This document shows, one piece after another, positions 44,110-55,209 of a stretch of 64,000 bases of DNA; positions within the stretch are counted from its first letter, which is position 1; each line of letters begins with the position of its first letter. A program made the position numbers and the translations under genes. The DNA is from Azorinus chamasolen (Eukaryota > Mollusca > Bivalvia > Cardiida > Solecurtidae): the NCBI GenBank assembly GCA_963576725.1, contig OY755241.1, forward strand, positions 73,792,999 through 73,856,998, read 5' to 3'. The notes beneath the pieces are model-generated. The model was not told the DNA's origin. It did not search any database and saw only the letters and a program-made list of their open reading frames with translations.

Positions 44110-44323
44110 TTAACTCTTTGCTCGCTAGCGGTGAAACGGTTTTATCTATGCAAGCAGTCTGGATCCAGATGAGACGCCGCATGATGCGGCGTCTCATCCG
44201 GATCCAAACTGTTTGTCACTTTGATCATATTTCTGCGAAGAAATGAGATAATTTTTATTTTCTAGAACTGAAGCAGACTGCAATTGTTTCAGACGAAAAT
44301 TTCCTTAGCGTGCAAAGGGTTAA
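44110..44323 (+). repeat. TTAA-d MITE, complete (214 bp)
   Basis: TTAACTCTTTGCTCGCTAGC ... TAGCGTGCAAAGGGTTAA. The stem GGATCCAGATGAGACGCCGC ATGAT GCGGCGTCTCATCCGGATCC is almost perfectly paired. The best TTAA-d reference in the window. Confidence 0.95.
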
Positions 44324-44534
44324 AAAGGACTTGGAATGTCAAACAGTGCCAACCTTGATCAGAGGGCTCCTATACATGTATAAGGAAAATGCCAGATCCT
44401 TCCCACATTCAACGGGTATACCATCTGTACTGTCCTGGTAAATTTGTCAAAACATTTCAGTTTGTTCAAATCCTTTGTACAAAAAGTTTGTACATTTTAA
44501 ATGATAGAGAGAGGAGATTGGGAATCTGAATACT

Positions 44535-44703
44535 TAACCCTTTCCCCCATGAATATTCATATATGACATCATGAAATTGATGAATATTAATTGGAATAAT
44601 TTGCTTTAATAGCACATGGACACATGCATTTATGGCCATGGTAGAACTGCATATGATCTGGGTCTACTGTTTGCAAAGGCGTATTTATGCCATAAAAAAT
44701 TAA
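44535..44703 (-). repeat. TTAA-b MITE with hairpin deleted
   Basis: TTAACCCTTTCCCCCATGAA ... TGCCATAAAAAATTAA; only the right stem arm (GATCTGGGTCTACTG) remains. Confidence 0.85.
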
Positions 44704-44950
44704 CCCTTTCCCTCATATAAATGTCTTTTCAAGCATTTGCAAACAGAGAAGACGCAGATCAGTCGGCTCCTATAGGGGCTGTTTGATCAGGGTCTGCTCT
44801 GTTTGCTAATGGAATTTGACAGATCCGTTTCTTTACTTTCTAAAATAGCTGCAAATTGTTCCACCTTCCGTATTTCATTATTATTATTTTGTCCATGAAT
44901 ATTCAGTAGGTATTGAATTTCAAATAAACATAGAACAGGGAAAGGGTTAA
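44700..44950 (+). repeat. TTAA-a MITE, complete (251 bp)
   Basis: TTAACCCTTTCCCTCATATA ... ACAGGGAAAGGGTTAA, sharing its left TTAA with the previous element. Confidence 0.95.
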
Positions 44951-45114
44951 GGTAACTAAGTAGGATAAGTTGACACCAAGTAACTTAGATCCGTATCATT
45001 GTCATCAGGAGCCACACTTTTTGACACTTTTCTACTTTTTTCCATATACATGTATATCAATGAAAAATCCTGCTAAACTTGATAACAGTTTGCAGAGAAT
45101 GTTTGAAGAATGGT

Positions 45115-45345
45115 TTAACCCATTCCCTCATAGGCTATTTTTAGATCCAACCACTTTGAATAAATCTACCGAAAAGGAGCATTAACTAGAGAAAAGTAAA
45201 ATTTTAGAATTTTGTAGATTGAATCATTGTGATAAATAGAGCATTTGCTCCTATAAGAGCGACTGAGCAAATGCTCTATCACAATTATTTTAACAGCTGA
45301 TTTTACAGAGGTGTAGAAAGGCGTATTTATTGAGGAAAGGGTTAA
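45115..45345 (+). repeat. TTAA-c MITE, complete (231 bp)
   Basis: TTAACCCATTCCCTCATAGG ... TTGAGGAAAGGGTTAA; stem GAGCATTTGCTCCTATAAG with a few inserted bases, then GAGCAAATGCTC. Confidence 0.95.
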
Positions 45346-45408
45346 TTAACTCACTTATTCAGTCACTTATGATCCAATTTCTAATGTTTGTAAATCCTTT
45401 CCTTCATA

Positions 45409-45575
45409 TACAGTACCTCTCTACATGGTGTTAATTTAGTTGGTATTTAGGGTAGGTGGCTGCTTAAAGTAACTTGAAAGTAAAATAGAACGCTCCTATA
45501 GGAGTGTTCTGTTTTACTTTCACCTTGCTTTAAGCAGCCACCTGCCTTTAACACAAAATACTTGATGGAATGTGG
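45409..45575. repeat. TA-1 MITE, right end lost
   Basis: ACAGTACCTCTCTACATGG, apex CGCTCC-TATA-GGAGTG and CTTTAAGCAGCCACCTGCC. Close to the copy at 4968. Confidence 0.85.
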
Positions 45576-46199
45576 TGTTGACGGATGGACCGACAGAAAA
45601 TGTGATTCTAATGGGACTCCTGCATATTCAATGCAGGGCCCTTATAACAAATACACAAAGTTCAAGGGTCATAACTTTAAAAGAAAATTACTTCAAAATA
45701 CCCGTAATATATGTAAAAATCCATATTAATATAATTAATACCATGTAAGGGCCATAACTCCGTAATGACAAATCAAATGAACCTCAGAATTGACTCGGCT
45801 TCAGATATTGATGCAGTAAAGATTTGGGCGACATTTTATTAAAAGCCGTCAAATAGTTTTCCGAGAAAACGGCAGACAAACAAAATGTTGACGGACGAGC
45901 GAACGGATTGACATACAGGGCCACGCTAATATACGACCACCTTTGTTTGTTGGGCTTATAATAACATGGTTCGCTGAAGGTATTTGTCTCTTGTATTAAC
46001 TCACTAAAATCACGAAGTAAATACAGATATGTATTTACTTCGTGTAAAATGGGGACAAAGTAATGGGATATTTGGTACCAGCGTGTAGATAAAACATTTT
46101 TCTTTCTATATAAACGTTTTGTGGGAAAATTTCAACTCCGGACGAATATAATTGCAGTTGAAGCGGAGCATCCACGGATGGGATGGCCCCAGAGTTATT
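45576..46199. other. Dispersed-repeat remnants and a short palindrome
   Basis: TCAATGCAGGGCCC (about 45638) is also in the 31655 insertion. A perfect palindrome CACGAAGTAAATACAGATAT GTATTTACTTCGTG spans about 46012-46045. No gene. Confidence 0.45.
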
Positions 46200-46800
46200 T
46201 GTCTTTCACTAATATAGACTAGAATTGTTTTTATACAAAAACTGATTTATCCCCCAGCTCGTGATCAAATTTTTCCAAAGTCCCATAACTCTGCAGAAAA
46301 TCATCAAACCAGAAAAGGAATGATATACACAACTAGGCATGATGCTTATTAATGCTATAAAATTTAATGAATATCCAATTAAAGGTTTTGGAGAAACACT
46401 GCAGACAAAATTGTCATAACTCTGCAGAAAAGGAGAGGCAAAAGCTTGTCTCTGCAGAAAATGAGAGGCAAAAATATTGTTGAAGCCAGAAGTGTGATAC
46501 TTGTACATAACACTTCCTTCCATCATGCTCTTTCCATACATCAAATGTCATTCAAATTGCATCAGTAGAGCAGGAGTTATTGATCGGACAAACAATTGTA
46601 ATAAAGGGCCATAACCCCAACTGTATTGAAGCCGGAGTAATGGACCTTATACATGGCACTTTCATCATTCTCTGTCAATATTATGAAGTTTCAATTAAAT
46701 GGCATTAGCGATGTAGGAGTTATCGTCCATACAAGAAAGTGTGAACAATTGACCTTGAATTTTGACCATGACCGTGATTTGTGACCATGAGCTTTGAAGT
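46200..46800 (+). repeat. Dispersed repeat into which TA-4 inserted
   Basis: TTTTTATACAAAAACTGATT, CTCTGCAGAAAATCATCAAA and ACACAACTAGGCATGATGC as at 31925, then units like 41290 (GGGCCATAACCCCAACTG). Confidence 0.6.
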
Positions 46801-46801
46801 A

Positions 46802-48782
46802 CAGTGGTAAATACGCTATTCCTACCCACTTAACGCGTTTCTTACGCGTTACCTACCCGTTTCTTAGCCGTTTCGTTAAACGGGTTTCTAACCGTTTGTT
46901 AACGCGTTTCTTACGCGTTTCCTAAACGTTTACGAGCCCGGATGAGAGGGGAGTAATCATTGACGAGAGGGGGGGGGGAATCCTTGATGTGGCCTTTCTT
47001 TGAAATGGGAGACATTCTCATTTACCTGCTGGTAAACCTTACAGACCAACAGTATTTAAACTTTTAATTCTCGTTTCATTTCCCTATGATCTAGCTAGAT
47101 CTAGATCTATATTAAAATATAGATCTTCAGTCTCATTGCGTTCATCTATGTGCTGTAAAATGTCTTTTTTGCTACTGTACGTACAGTACCGTAGCAGATA
47201 TAGTAGAAGTTTTTTAGAATAGATCTAGATCATATCAATCTAAACTATCTTTAAAACTAGAATTTGTATAAATCTAAATTTTAAATTGATCTAAAACGTT
47301 TGGATTTAACTTTGTGCTGAGTCATAGATCTACAATTAATCAAAACATAGTGTTCTTGTATTTTTTAAGAAGCTAACAAATCATACTTTTAGATCATTGG
47401 GCACATTATTTGGCATTTCTGTTACGTAATGATTCGTAACTTTATTGATAAGAAAGCAGTGGTGTGGTCACTGTCAATACCATTGCCCCCTACTGAGAAA
47501 ATAGCTAAGGGATTTACTGACCATCTGGCAGCTGTGATCATATATCTAGGCTGGGTAAATAATAAAGTCTTCAAGACAATTTATTTTCATGCATTCATAA
47601 CAATTATATAGTTGAATGCGGGGAACAAAAGTACTGACATTTGAAAGCAGTGTAAACACAGACAATATAGCTCCAATATCAGGGTATTGATCAAGGTCTT
47701 CACTAGTATTTCCATAGGCCTAATTAAAATCATCTAGCAAATTTGAGCTTGGTAATAATGAATGGAATATACAGTTAAACAATAATGGGCCACAACTTTT
47801 AAATTTCGGCATGCAAATGTTTAATCTTCACAAAGTAACAAAATGATAAGAACGTTTTCATAGTTATATGTGAGCATAAAATATGCTTATTTGTTTAAAA
47901 CGCTTTAAATCTACCTCATAATGATGAAAACACCTTTGAAAACAGAATAGGTTCAGGTCAGATTGCTCACGTGGAAGCCGTTTGATCTTGGGTCTGCACT
48001 GTTTGCTTATTCTATTACATACACATGGATATAACACTCTAACGCCTTTGCAAACAGTAAACCTAGAAATGAAGGCTCTTGTAGGGGCCGTCGGATCAGG
48101 GCCCAATCTGCTTATGAAATTATAAATTAATAGACCGGACTATATTTTCTACAAATATCAAAAAGGCGTGTGCACTTAAACCGTTGTTAAATTCAGCAAG
48201 ATCTAATAAATACTCATGATGTCATTTTTTTCTGACAGAAATATTCAAATGGGAAAGGGTTGAGAAATAGAATAGATCTGAATTGTTTAGAAGGTTTCTT
48301 CATTCTAGATCCAAAATTTGGTGGTTTAATTTGTGACAGTTTTTTATCTGAAATATCGAAACCTACTCAAAAAGAACTAACTCTTCAATCAATTTGTTTA
48401 ATATACAGTGGGTATCTGATATTATAGCTTTGTACAAATAATTTTTTTATCGTTCCCTAAATGAGCCAATCGTCGACACTAGCCGGGATTGAACCGCTAA
48501 ACGTTCGTTGAGTGACGAATCGATTCTTATTTTGGCTAACCCGTTTCATTCGGACTTTTTTGAACGGCTATCATCGAAAAGATCCGAAATCTCCGCATGA
48601 AACGGAAAACTTATGCACCTACCGCAACTTCTCTGGTACATGTATAATCGTTTCTTTACGCGTTTAACGCGTGTAAACCGTTTCTCGCGTAACCGTTCGT
48701 TACCCGTTCGTTAACAGTTCACTTCCCGTTTCTTACGCGTACAAAAACGGGTAAATGGGTAGGAATGGCGTATTTACCACTG
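46802..48782. mobile_element. TA-4: 1981-bp TIR DNA transposon, non-autonomous, TA target duplication
   Basis: The left end starts CAGTGGTAAATACGC after TA (46800-46801); the right end closes GCGTATTTACCACTG before TA (48783-48784). The terminal inverted repeats match over about 32 bases with two differences. Just inside both ends are clusters of CGTTTCTTACGCG, CCGTTTCTTA and ACGCGTTT words, about 110 bases each side, lying in the same direct orientation. No transposase frame is visible; the longest frames are 60-80 residues with no motif. The interior carries a TTAA-b insertion (about 47935-48262) and a G-run. CAGT..ACTG termini with TA duplication suggest the Tc1/mariner superfamily. It is inserted in a repeat of the family seen at 48783-49150. 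Confidence 0.85.
47935..48262 (+). repeat. TTAA-b MITE with duplicated hairpin, inside TA-4
   Basis: Contains GCAAACAGTAAACC, GGCTCTTGTAGGGGCCGTC, GATCAGGGCCC and AATACTCATGATGTCAT, ending GGGAAAGGGTTGA. A second hairpin-like block (AGGTCAGATTGCTCACG.. GGGTCTGCACTGTTTGC) precedes it. Confidence 0.6.
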
Positions 48783-49150
48783 TATGTGCCTGAATCCTGC
48801 TGTCTGCACATCGCCTTGTAATGGAGAACATTTGTGCCACAGCAATTTGAAATCCTTCCAAGGGTTTTTAAAAGAGATATGGAGCGGACACGAATGGTGT
48901 TGCTAAAAACATTTGACCTTAAATTGTGCCCTTGACCTTTCACCCATGTGCCTGAATCGAACGCTCTGCACATCGTCTTGTCGAGTTGAACATTGTGCCG
49001 AAGCATTTTGAAATCCTTCCATATTTGTAAGATATGGAGCGGACACGAGTGTGTCAGGCAGACGGACAGATAGACAGACGGACGGACGATAGACGGACAA
49101 CTCGACCAAAAACAACATGTCTCCCCATTACAACTGGGGGAGACATAAAT
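48783..49150 (+). repeat. Dispersed repeat ending GGGGGAGACATAA
   Basis: TGTGCCTGAATC..CTGCACATCG.CTTGT occurs twice (48785 and 48950), then AGATATGGAGCGGACACGAG, a GACGGACAGATAGACAG run and the hairpin GTCTCCCCATTACAACTGGG GGAGAC. Confidence 0.65.
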
Positions 49151-49349
49151 ATACTAAATTTCAGCTTTGTCTCAAAACAACCCCTTTTTTATTTTGGCTC
49201 TAAATGTTACAAAACATAAATTTAGGGACATTTTAACTTATTTTAGACATAATGTCTGTACTCACTGCTCGCATGTGCTTAACACCAGTCTGTAAGGTTA
49301 AAACACGATTATGGTCAAAACGGAACAAAAATAGAAGGATAATTGGGGG

Positions 49350-49495
49350 GGGGGGGGTAGACAGGTTGAACGTCATGCAGAAAGCTCCTCTACAAGCTTT
49401 CTGCGACACTTTTACCCTGCATTAAGCAGCCACCTGCCTAAAAGTATATAAATTAATCACTACTAGAATTCGGGTTTAGAGGGGGTTTTCTGTAC
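49350..49495. repeat. TA-1 fragment next to a G-run
   Basis: CATGCAGAAAGCTCCTCTAC, GCATTAAGCAGCCACCTGCC and TTTAGAGGGGGTTTTCTG. A G-run precedes it at about 49345-49357. Confidence 0.7.
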
Positions 49496-49499
49496 CAGA

Positions 49500-50061
49500 G
49501 ACATGTACATATGTACATGTATATGGCTCGGTCTGTACTAAATAATATGGCAAATGAAACTAAGAATGAAAGAACGGTGACTGTACCTAAGTTCCATAAA
49601 CACTCATTTCCCATTTCTCTCTCGTCTTTTCACCGAGACTGTATCGTATGCAAACCTCCATTTTTCTCAGCTGTTAGAAATGTACATATGTCCACATGCT
49701 TCCGCCTTGAATCCTTCCACGGAGTGAAATCGGCCGGCGGGTTGCTCATGCGCAGTGAGATATGACACAGTCAGTGGACATTCCATTGGTACTGTTCCAC
49801 GTGCAAAGTGTCCACAGCACCCAAGGTATGTCCAATACCAGTACAATACACATTGTTCGTCTATTCACGCTTTTCTTTATTTTTCCGCATTCACTCTATG
49901 AATGATTTCGAATGTACAAATTACTTGAAATCAGGCAAACCCTTTACCACGTGAATAGTTATGTTAGAAAATACTGACATCAGAATACATGAATATTTAT
50001 TAGATCTAGCTGAATATTCTGAGAGTAATGAGTATAAACTATAAATTTGTCTATCCATCTG

Positions 50062-50094
<33 letters not shown>

Positions 50095-50795
50095 ATTTGC
50101 CGACTTTGATTCACCCGACACAATTTTCAAAAATAAATAAAACAATATCTGGATCTGGAGGTGATATGTATACATCTGTTGTTATTTGAATACAAAATTA
50201 CTGATTTAACAACAACAACAAACTTACTTAACTTAGATCAAAGCAAATATTTAAAATAGATACATTTCAGTATTAGTAATTACTAATGTAATGGATCAGT
50301 AACCCTTCTATTTCTATGTGCTTTTTGAAATCCTTCTATTTCTTAATATGTCTTCAGCGTTTTCCTTCTTAACCTATGTATTCGACAAATCACTTCAGCG
50401 TTTTAGTACGAGCTGACTAGAGTACGACAAAGGCCGGGGCGATGTTGGAACAAACGAGCCACACATCAAGCCACAAGCACCAAGCACCAAGCGCTAAGCA
50501 AATAGCACAAAGCATATGCTTCAAAGAATGTTAAACAATGAAACACATCATTTGACGTTATAGTAATCAATAACTAAGTTTACAGAAGGTCGAATGTCGG
50601 ATCGAGGAAGAAACTTCAAAGAAAGAAGAAAGCACATCGTGGCATGCAATACTCATTTAGCATAATGCATTTAACATGAAGCAAATTGAAATGACACAAA
50701 GCATGATGAAATTTTGGCATTGATCGTCCTCCATAGTATCGAGCCGATACCTTAACGTGTCTTCTCGCAGGCGCATCCCTCATTGTAACACAGTC
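49500..50795. other. Low-copy-looking stretch with a TATC microsatellite
   Basis: Holds (CTAT)n at 50059-50094 and short AAGCAC.AAGCA words near 50470-50515. An 84-codon frame (49511-49765) has no recognisable motif. CpG-containing GGCCGGCGGG..CATGCGCAGTGAG near 49733-49761 has a promoter-like flavour but nothing more. Confidence 0.4.
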
Positions 50796-50799
50796 GATA

Positions 50800-50942
50800 G
50801 GGAGTGTTAGTTGAGTCTGAGTTTGTTCTCAAGCGTTTCATTGGTCATATTTGAGTCAAAGTTTGTTCTATGGCTCAAATCTGACCAATCAAAAACTTGA
50901 GATCGAACTCAGAATCAACTAAGAAGCTTTATAAGCATGAAT
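50800..50942. repeat. PAL-2 palindromic repeat
   Basis: GTTGAGTCTGAGTTTGTTCT / GAACTCAGAATCAACTAAG with GCTCAAATCTGACCAATC inside. Confidence 0.8.
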
Positions 50943-51012
50943 ACTGAAAAACGCAAAACATTGCACCAGGTCAGACTTTGAGCAGCCACTTATTTTATAT
51001 CTGGATAAGGGT

Positions 51013-51090
51013 TAACCCTTTCCTCCATAAATACGCCTTTCTACGCCTTTGCAAACAACGTAGACCCAGATCAGACGGCTCCGATAGGAC
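51013..51090 (+). repeat. TTAA-b left end, truncated in its hairpin
   Basis: TTAACCCTTTCCTCCATAAA, GTAGACCCAGATCAGACGGC; it breaks off at CTCCGATAGG. Confidence 0.8.
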
Positions 51091-51091
51091 G

Positions 51092-51240
51092 TGAGCTCTC
51101 GCGTGGGATTCTGGTGTACTTGCTGGCCATATTCACCGCTACAGCTCCCTTGCGTCTGTTGAATCTCTCAGCATCATGACGAGCCTGCACTTTGTTGCTG
51201 CCCCGAACTTCATTACGATTCGAGGCACAGACAGTTGTGG
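51092..51240 (-). other. Coding-like GC-richer island, unidentified
   Basis: Reading leftward, the frame contains NKVQARHDAERFNRRKGAVA then VNMASKYTRIPRESS. Base composition is visibly richer in G and C than its surroundings and the residue mix is protein-like. It is bounded by a truncated TTAA-b MITE on one side and tandem GTTGTAG/ACTCTTCTACA motifs on the other. It could be a captured exon or a fragment of an unknown mobile element. No splice sites fit well. Not recognised. Confidence 0.3.
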
Positions 51241-51373
51241 TTAAACTCCTCCAACACTTGAGACACATGCTGTTGTAGCAGAACTCTTCTACATTTGAAA
51301 ATAATGGTAATTGTTGATAGCAACAGTTGTAATCGAACTCTTCTACAGTTGCAGACAGATACATATGCTGCTA

Positions 51374-51935
51374 ACATGCCATTGTATACGAACGTTCGCT
51401 AGGTACAGTGTATTCAGCCAGCATGCCATTGTATACGAACGTTCGCTAGGTACAGTTTATGCTGCCAGCATTCCATTGTATACGAACGTTCGCTAGGTAT
51501 ACTATATGCTACATGTTCGCTAGGTACAGTATAATTATGCTACCAGTATGCCACTGTATACGAACGTTCGCTAGGTACAGTATAATTATGCTGCCAGTAT
51601 GCCACTGTATACGAATGTTCGCTAGGTACACTATATGCTACATGTTCGCTAGGTACAGTATAATTATGCTACCAGTATGCCATTGTATACGAACGTTCGC
51701 TAGGTACACTATATGCTACATGTTCGCTAGGTACAGTATAATTATGCTACCAGTATGCCACTGTATACGAACGTTCGCTAGGTACAGTTCATGCTGCCTG
51801 TATGCCACTGTATACGATTGTTCGCTATAGGTACAGTATAATTATGCTACCAGTATGCCACTGTATACGAACGTTCGCTAGGTACAGTATATGCTGCCTG
51901 TATGCCACTGTATACGAATGTTCGTTAGGCACAGT
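51374..51935 (+). repeat. Tandem array containing ACGAACGTTCG, 47-51-bp units plus short 24-27-bp units
   Basis: GTTCGCTAGGTAC.. recurs about thirteen times (51394, 51441, 51488, 51515, 51566 ...). Long units add AATTATGCTACCAGTATGCC and CATTGTATACGAACGTTCG; short units have ACTATATGCTACATGTTCGC. The inner CGAACGTTCG is a 10-bp palindrome in most long units. Confidence 0.95.
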
Positions 51936-52145
51936 AAACCCCCTCTAAACCGGTCGTTTAACATTAGGTATAAATTACGGTCTTGGAAACAGCTGGTTGC
52001 AGCTTACATGTAATGAAGGGTGACTGCATTCACAAAGTTCCTCTGTCACACAGTGATATTTCTGAATGACTTTCACCCTGCATTAAGCAGCCACCTGCCT
52101 AAAAGTACGTATATTCTTCTCTATTTATTGGGGTTTTCTGTACTT
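51936..52145. repeat. TA-1 MITE, decayed
   Basis: CAGTAAACCCCCTCTAAACC, GACTTTCACCCTGCATTAAG, CAGCCACCTGCCTAAAAG and GGGGTTTTCTG. Confidence 0.75.
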
Positions 52146-52241
52146 TGTTTTCGTCTGAGTCTCTTTAACTCGGCGTCTAATCAGGATCCAAACTGTTTGA
52201 TACGCTGACCGTGTTGTTGAAAAGACGTCATCAATAAATCA

Positions 52242-52422
52242 GGGTCCATGTTTATTAAGCTTTTTTAGTTGAGTCTGAGTTCGTTCTCTAGCTTTGGATT
52301 GGTCAGGTTTGAGTTCTTAAGCTTTGATTGGTCAGATTTGAGCCAAAGGCTCAAATCTGACCAATCAAAAACTTGAGAACGAACTCAGACTCAGCTAAAA
52401 GTTTTATAAGCATGGACCCAGG
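52242..52422. repeat. PAL-2 palindromic repeat, well preserved
   Basis: GTTGAGTCTGAGTTCGTTCT / GAGAACGAACTCAGACTCAG, centre GAGCCAAAGGCTC, outer TCCATGTTTATTAAGC / TTTTATAAGCATGGA. Confidence 0.85.
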
Positions 52423-52507
52423 CGTGACAAATGAAGGCTATGACAGATTCTACCAACCAAAGTTTGGGGTTCAGTCCATTCTCAGTTTTCGCTCAATACT
52501 CTAATTA

Positions 52508-52763
52508 TTAACCCTTCGCTTGCTATTCACGTCAATATATCTACCTGTAAATAGTGAAGACCCAGATGAGACAGCTCATGCAGGCGCTGTCTCATCTGGG
52601 TCTCCACTATTTACAAGTTGATTGTGCAACCAATGCACTCCACAGCAGTGATTGTACAGCGAAATACTTGTACACAGTGAAGATATTAATATATGTTATA
52701 ATACAACAGGGCATGGGTATAGAAGGAGAAATGTACTTTAAAATTCAGCAAGAGAAGGGTTAA
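52508..52763 (+). repeat. TTAA-e MITE, complete (256 bp)
   Basis: TTAACCCTTCGCTTGCTATT ... CAGCAAGAGAAGGGTTAA; stem GAAGACCCAGATGAGACAGC / GCTGTCTCATCTGGGTCTCC. Inverse of 3989-4234. Confidence 0.95.
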
Positions 52764-53049
52764 ATACCGAGTTCGGCGTATCTATTTCGATATGTTGTCA
52801 TTCTGACTATACTTCTTTCTGAAATGTCAACTTTAAAATCGATGCCGGAGTTTTCCAGGTTTGTGTGCATTCGAATTATCAGCAAAACGTCTTCGTGGGG
52901 TTAATATAAACCTTAGTTAGTATAAATAACAAAAGATTTCACATTATATTGCGTGTGTCTGGCTGGTTTTACAAACTCTTCGATATAACTGTATATCGAT
53001 ATAACTACAGACACATATAAAGACGCGTACCCAACTTCTGCACTTGCCA

Positions 53050-53476
53050 TTTCTCCACCAACCCGTATGCTCTGATCACTCTTAAGAATCGTCACGAAAT
53101 AATATATTAAAGAGTGATCTCAATATACAGTTGGGTGAAGAAATAAAGGAACTATTCTTGAAAATGTTTGAATTTACGCATTTCATCTGGACCTCTGTAA
53201 TATACAGGTATTGTTAAATTCTACGGGGACCAAACATGCTTATGTACATGTACATTCTTGTGCATAATAAGGTCAGTTCTTTATCGCTTTATATGTGTCA
53301 TATAAACATTTTTCATCTTGCCCTGGAAATCATACTTTCAGCTAATTTGGCACACTTCTACTGCAGTAGAGCATGAACAACTACAGATAAAGGTATATAC
53401 CCAAATACTAAAATCTTCGTTTCTCCACCAAACCCTATACTGTGGTCACAATATAGGGTTTGGTGGAGAAAATAAA
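53050..53476. repeat. Two PAL-1 palindromes (53050-53145, 53419-53476)
   Basis: The first is decayed (CTCCACCAACCCGTATGC / CAATATACAGTTGGGTG). The second is a short clean form: CTCCACCAAACCCTATA / TATAGGGTTTGGTGGAG, lacking the inner arms. Both are followed by AATAAAG.AACTATTCTTGA. Confidence 0.8.
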
Positions 53477-53716
53477 GCAACTATTCTTGATGTTTAAATT
53501 GACGCATCTTATCTGGACCTCAGAGAGTGTGCCTATAGAGACCACACAGTAAGTAATACTGAAGATACATAAGAGCAGATACGTATTGCTGAATGCCGGA
53601 CGAAACTACAACACAAATGTCCTTTCTGAATAAATTCCACCCTGCGTTATGCTACCACCTGTCTTCAAAACCTAAAGCTTATATTGGGTGGTATCTGCCA
53701 ACAGGTTTTACTGCTC

Positions 53717-53830
53717 ACGCCATACTCTCTCTAATAAACACACACTCTAATAAACGTCGCCACTCGAATAAATACCGCACTCTCATAAACACACATACTC
53801 TAATAAACGTCCCACTCTAAAACACCCAAA
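53717..53830. repeat. CTCTAATAAACAC-type short tandem repeat
   Basis: CTCTAATAAAC.. with variants recurs about eight times. Confidence 0.8.
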
Positions 53831-53849
53831 CCACTAACACACGCCAACT

Positions 53850-53950
53850 GACAAAATTCAGGTGGAGCTAAATGCAGACTGAAAGAAATGCAGACTCTTC
53901 CATGGGGACTTCCTGCATTCCTTTCATTCTGCATTAAACAGCCACCAGGT
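53850..53950. repeat. TA-1-like hairpin fragment
   Basis: GCAGACTGAAAGAAATGCAG / CTGCATTCCTTTCATTCTGC, then AAACAGCCACC. Confidence 0.65.
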
Positions 53951-54154
53951 CATGGGTACAAAATGCAAGAAGCTCCTTTTAAAACTATAACGTGTCTTGG
54001 GATGTTTATTAAAGATGATATGATATGCGATGAACTATGTCTACCTTTGAAACATATGCGATTGTCGATGTCCTTACCATTATGATTGGAGACTAAACAT
54101 GTTCTTACACATGCTTGGTTTGATTCAATGGTAAATCTGTGTTAACATATGCAA

Positions 54155-54235
54155 AACAGTTTGAATCCAAATGAGACGCCGCGTAAGTGTGCGCCCCATC
54201 AGGATCCAAACTGATTTTGCAAGAAAAGCGAAGAA
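54155..54235 (+). repeat. TTAA-d hairpin fragment
   Basis: AAAACAGTTTGAATCCAAAT, GAGACGCCGCG and CCCATCAGGATCCAAACTG. Confidence 0.7.
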
Positions 54236-54261
54236 AATTAAACAAATGATAATCGTATAAC

Positions 54262-54412
54262 AGACGACACTATTTGCAGACGACACTATTTGCTGACGAC
54301 ACTATTTGCAGACGACACTATTTGCAGACGACACAGACGACAATATTTGCAGACAACACTATTTTCAGACGACACAGACGACACAATTTGCAGACGACAC
54401 TATTTGGCCGCG
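54262..54412 (+). repeat. Short tandem repeat GACGACACTATTTGCA
   Basis: About eight units of 16-17 bp, some with an extra CAGACGACA. Confidence 0.9.
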
Positions 54413-54540
54413 GAAAGGGTATCGCTGAGTAATATTTCAATGTCAGCATACAACTTGGCACCAGAAAACTAACTTAATTACTACAGAGAGTTTAGTTCCA
54501 TCAGCATTTTTTTTTTGTTAAATTTTATGAAACACTTTTC

Positions 54541-55042
54541 TTAAAGAGGAGGTCCCTACAATGATCGCATATTTTAATAATATCATAAAACTTGGTATTT
54601 GTTTAGGTCTATCATTATTATGAAGGTTCCCAATTTTAACTTATATCGAAAAATGCCCATGTGATACAAATAAACCGATTTCATCAATAACTGATAATTT
54701 TTGTTCTACAACACAATATTATCGACATTTTCCGTAAATTCTTCCGCGTTTTGCCGATGATCACCCGATCTCTCCATTGTTAACGTAATAGCTTTCTCGG
54801 AAGTGGTCGGAGAATTGCAAATAGGGCGAACAGTTACGAAACTAAAACTCAACCCGAATAGAACTGAAACATCGGGGAGTAAAACCGGGATCAGCGATAT
54901 CAAACACATGGGTGTTTTGTCATTATAAACGGTAATTGGATGAGGCTTTTTGTGATATACTACTTTTCAGCATATAAACAAATTAGTTTTGTATATTTTA
55001 AGTGTTTATAAAACGCGTCAAATGTAGGGACATCCCCTTTAA
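54541..55042 (+). repeat. TTAA-g element (502 bp)
   Basis: TTAAAGAGGAGGTCCCTACA ... GTAGGGACATCCCCTTTAA; same orientation as 42551-43053 and collinear throughout. Confidence 0.95.
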
Positions 55043-55209
55043 GAAGAACAATTATTATACTACTTACATCATATGCCCATGAATTATATCAATGACATGA
55101 CAATGTGCTATCAGGTATTATACTCAGTCAGTCACGTCCGATCATATTTTTGAATTTTAAACTTTGACCAACCATTCATGTATGAAATAATCAAATCAAG
55201 AAACACTAT

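Noticed and set aside
48470..48520. B-box-like GGTTCAATCCCGGC on the minus strand as a tRNA or SINE
   Set aside because: No A box at the right distance and it lies in the body of TA-4; probably chance or a decayed scrap.
51071..51364. 97-codon minus frame as a complete gene
   Set aside because: The N-terminal part is tandem non-coding DNA and the C-terminal part enters a TTAA-b MITE; only the middle island is kept as a question.
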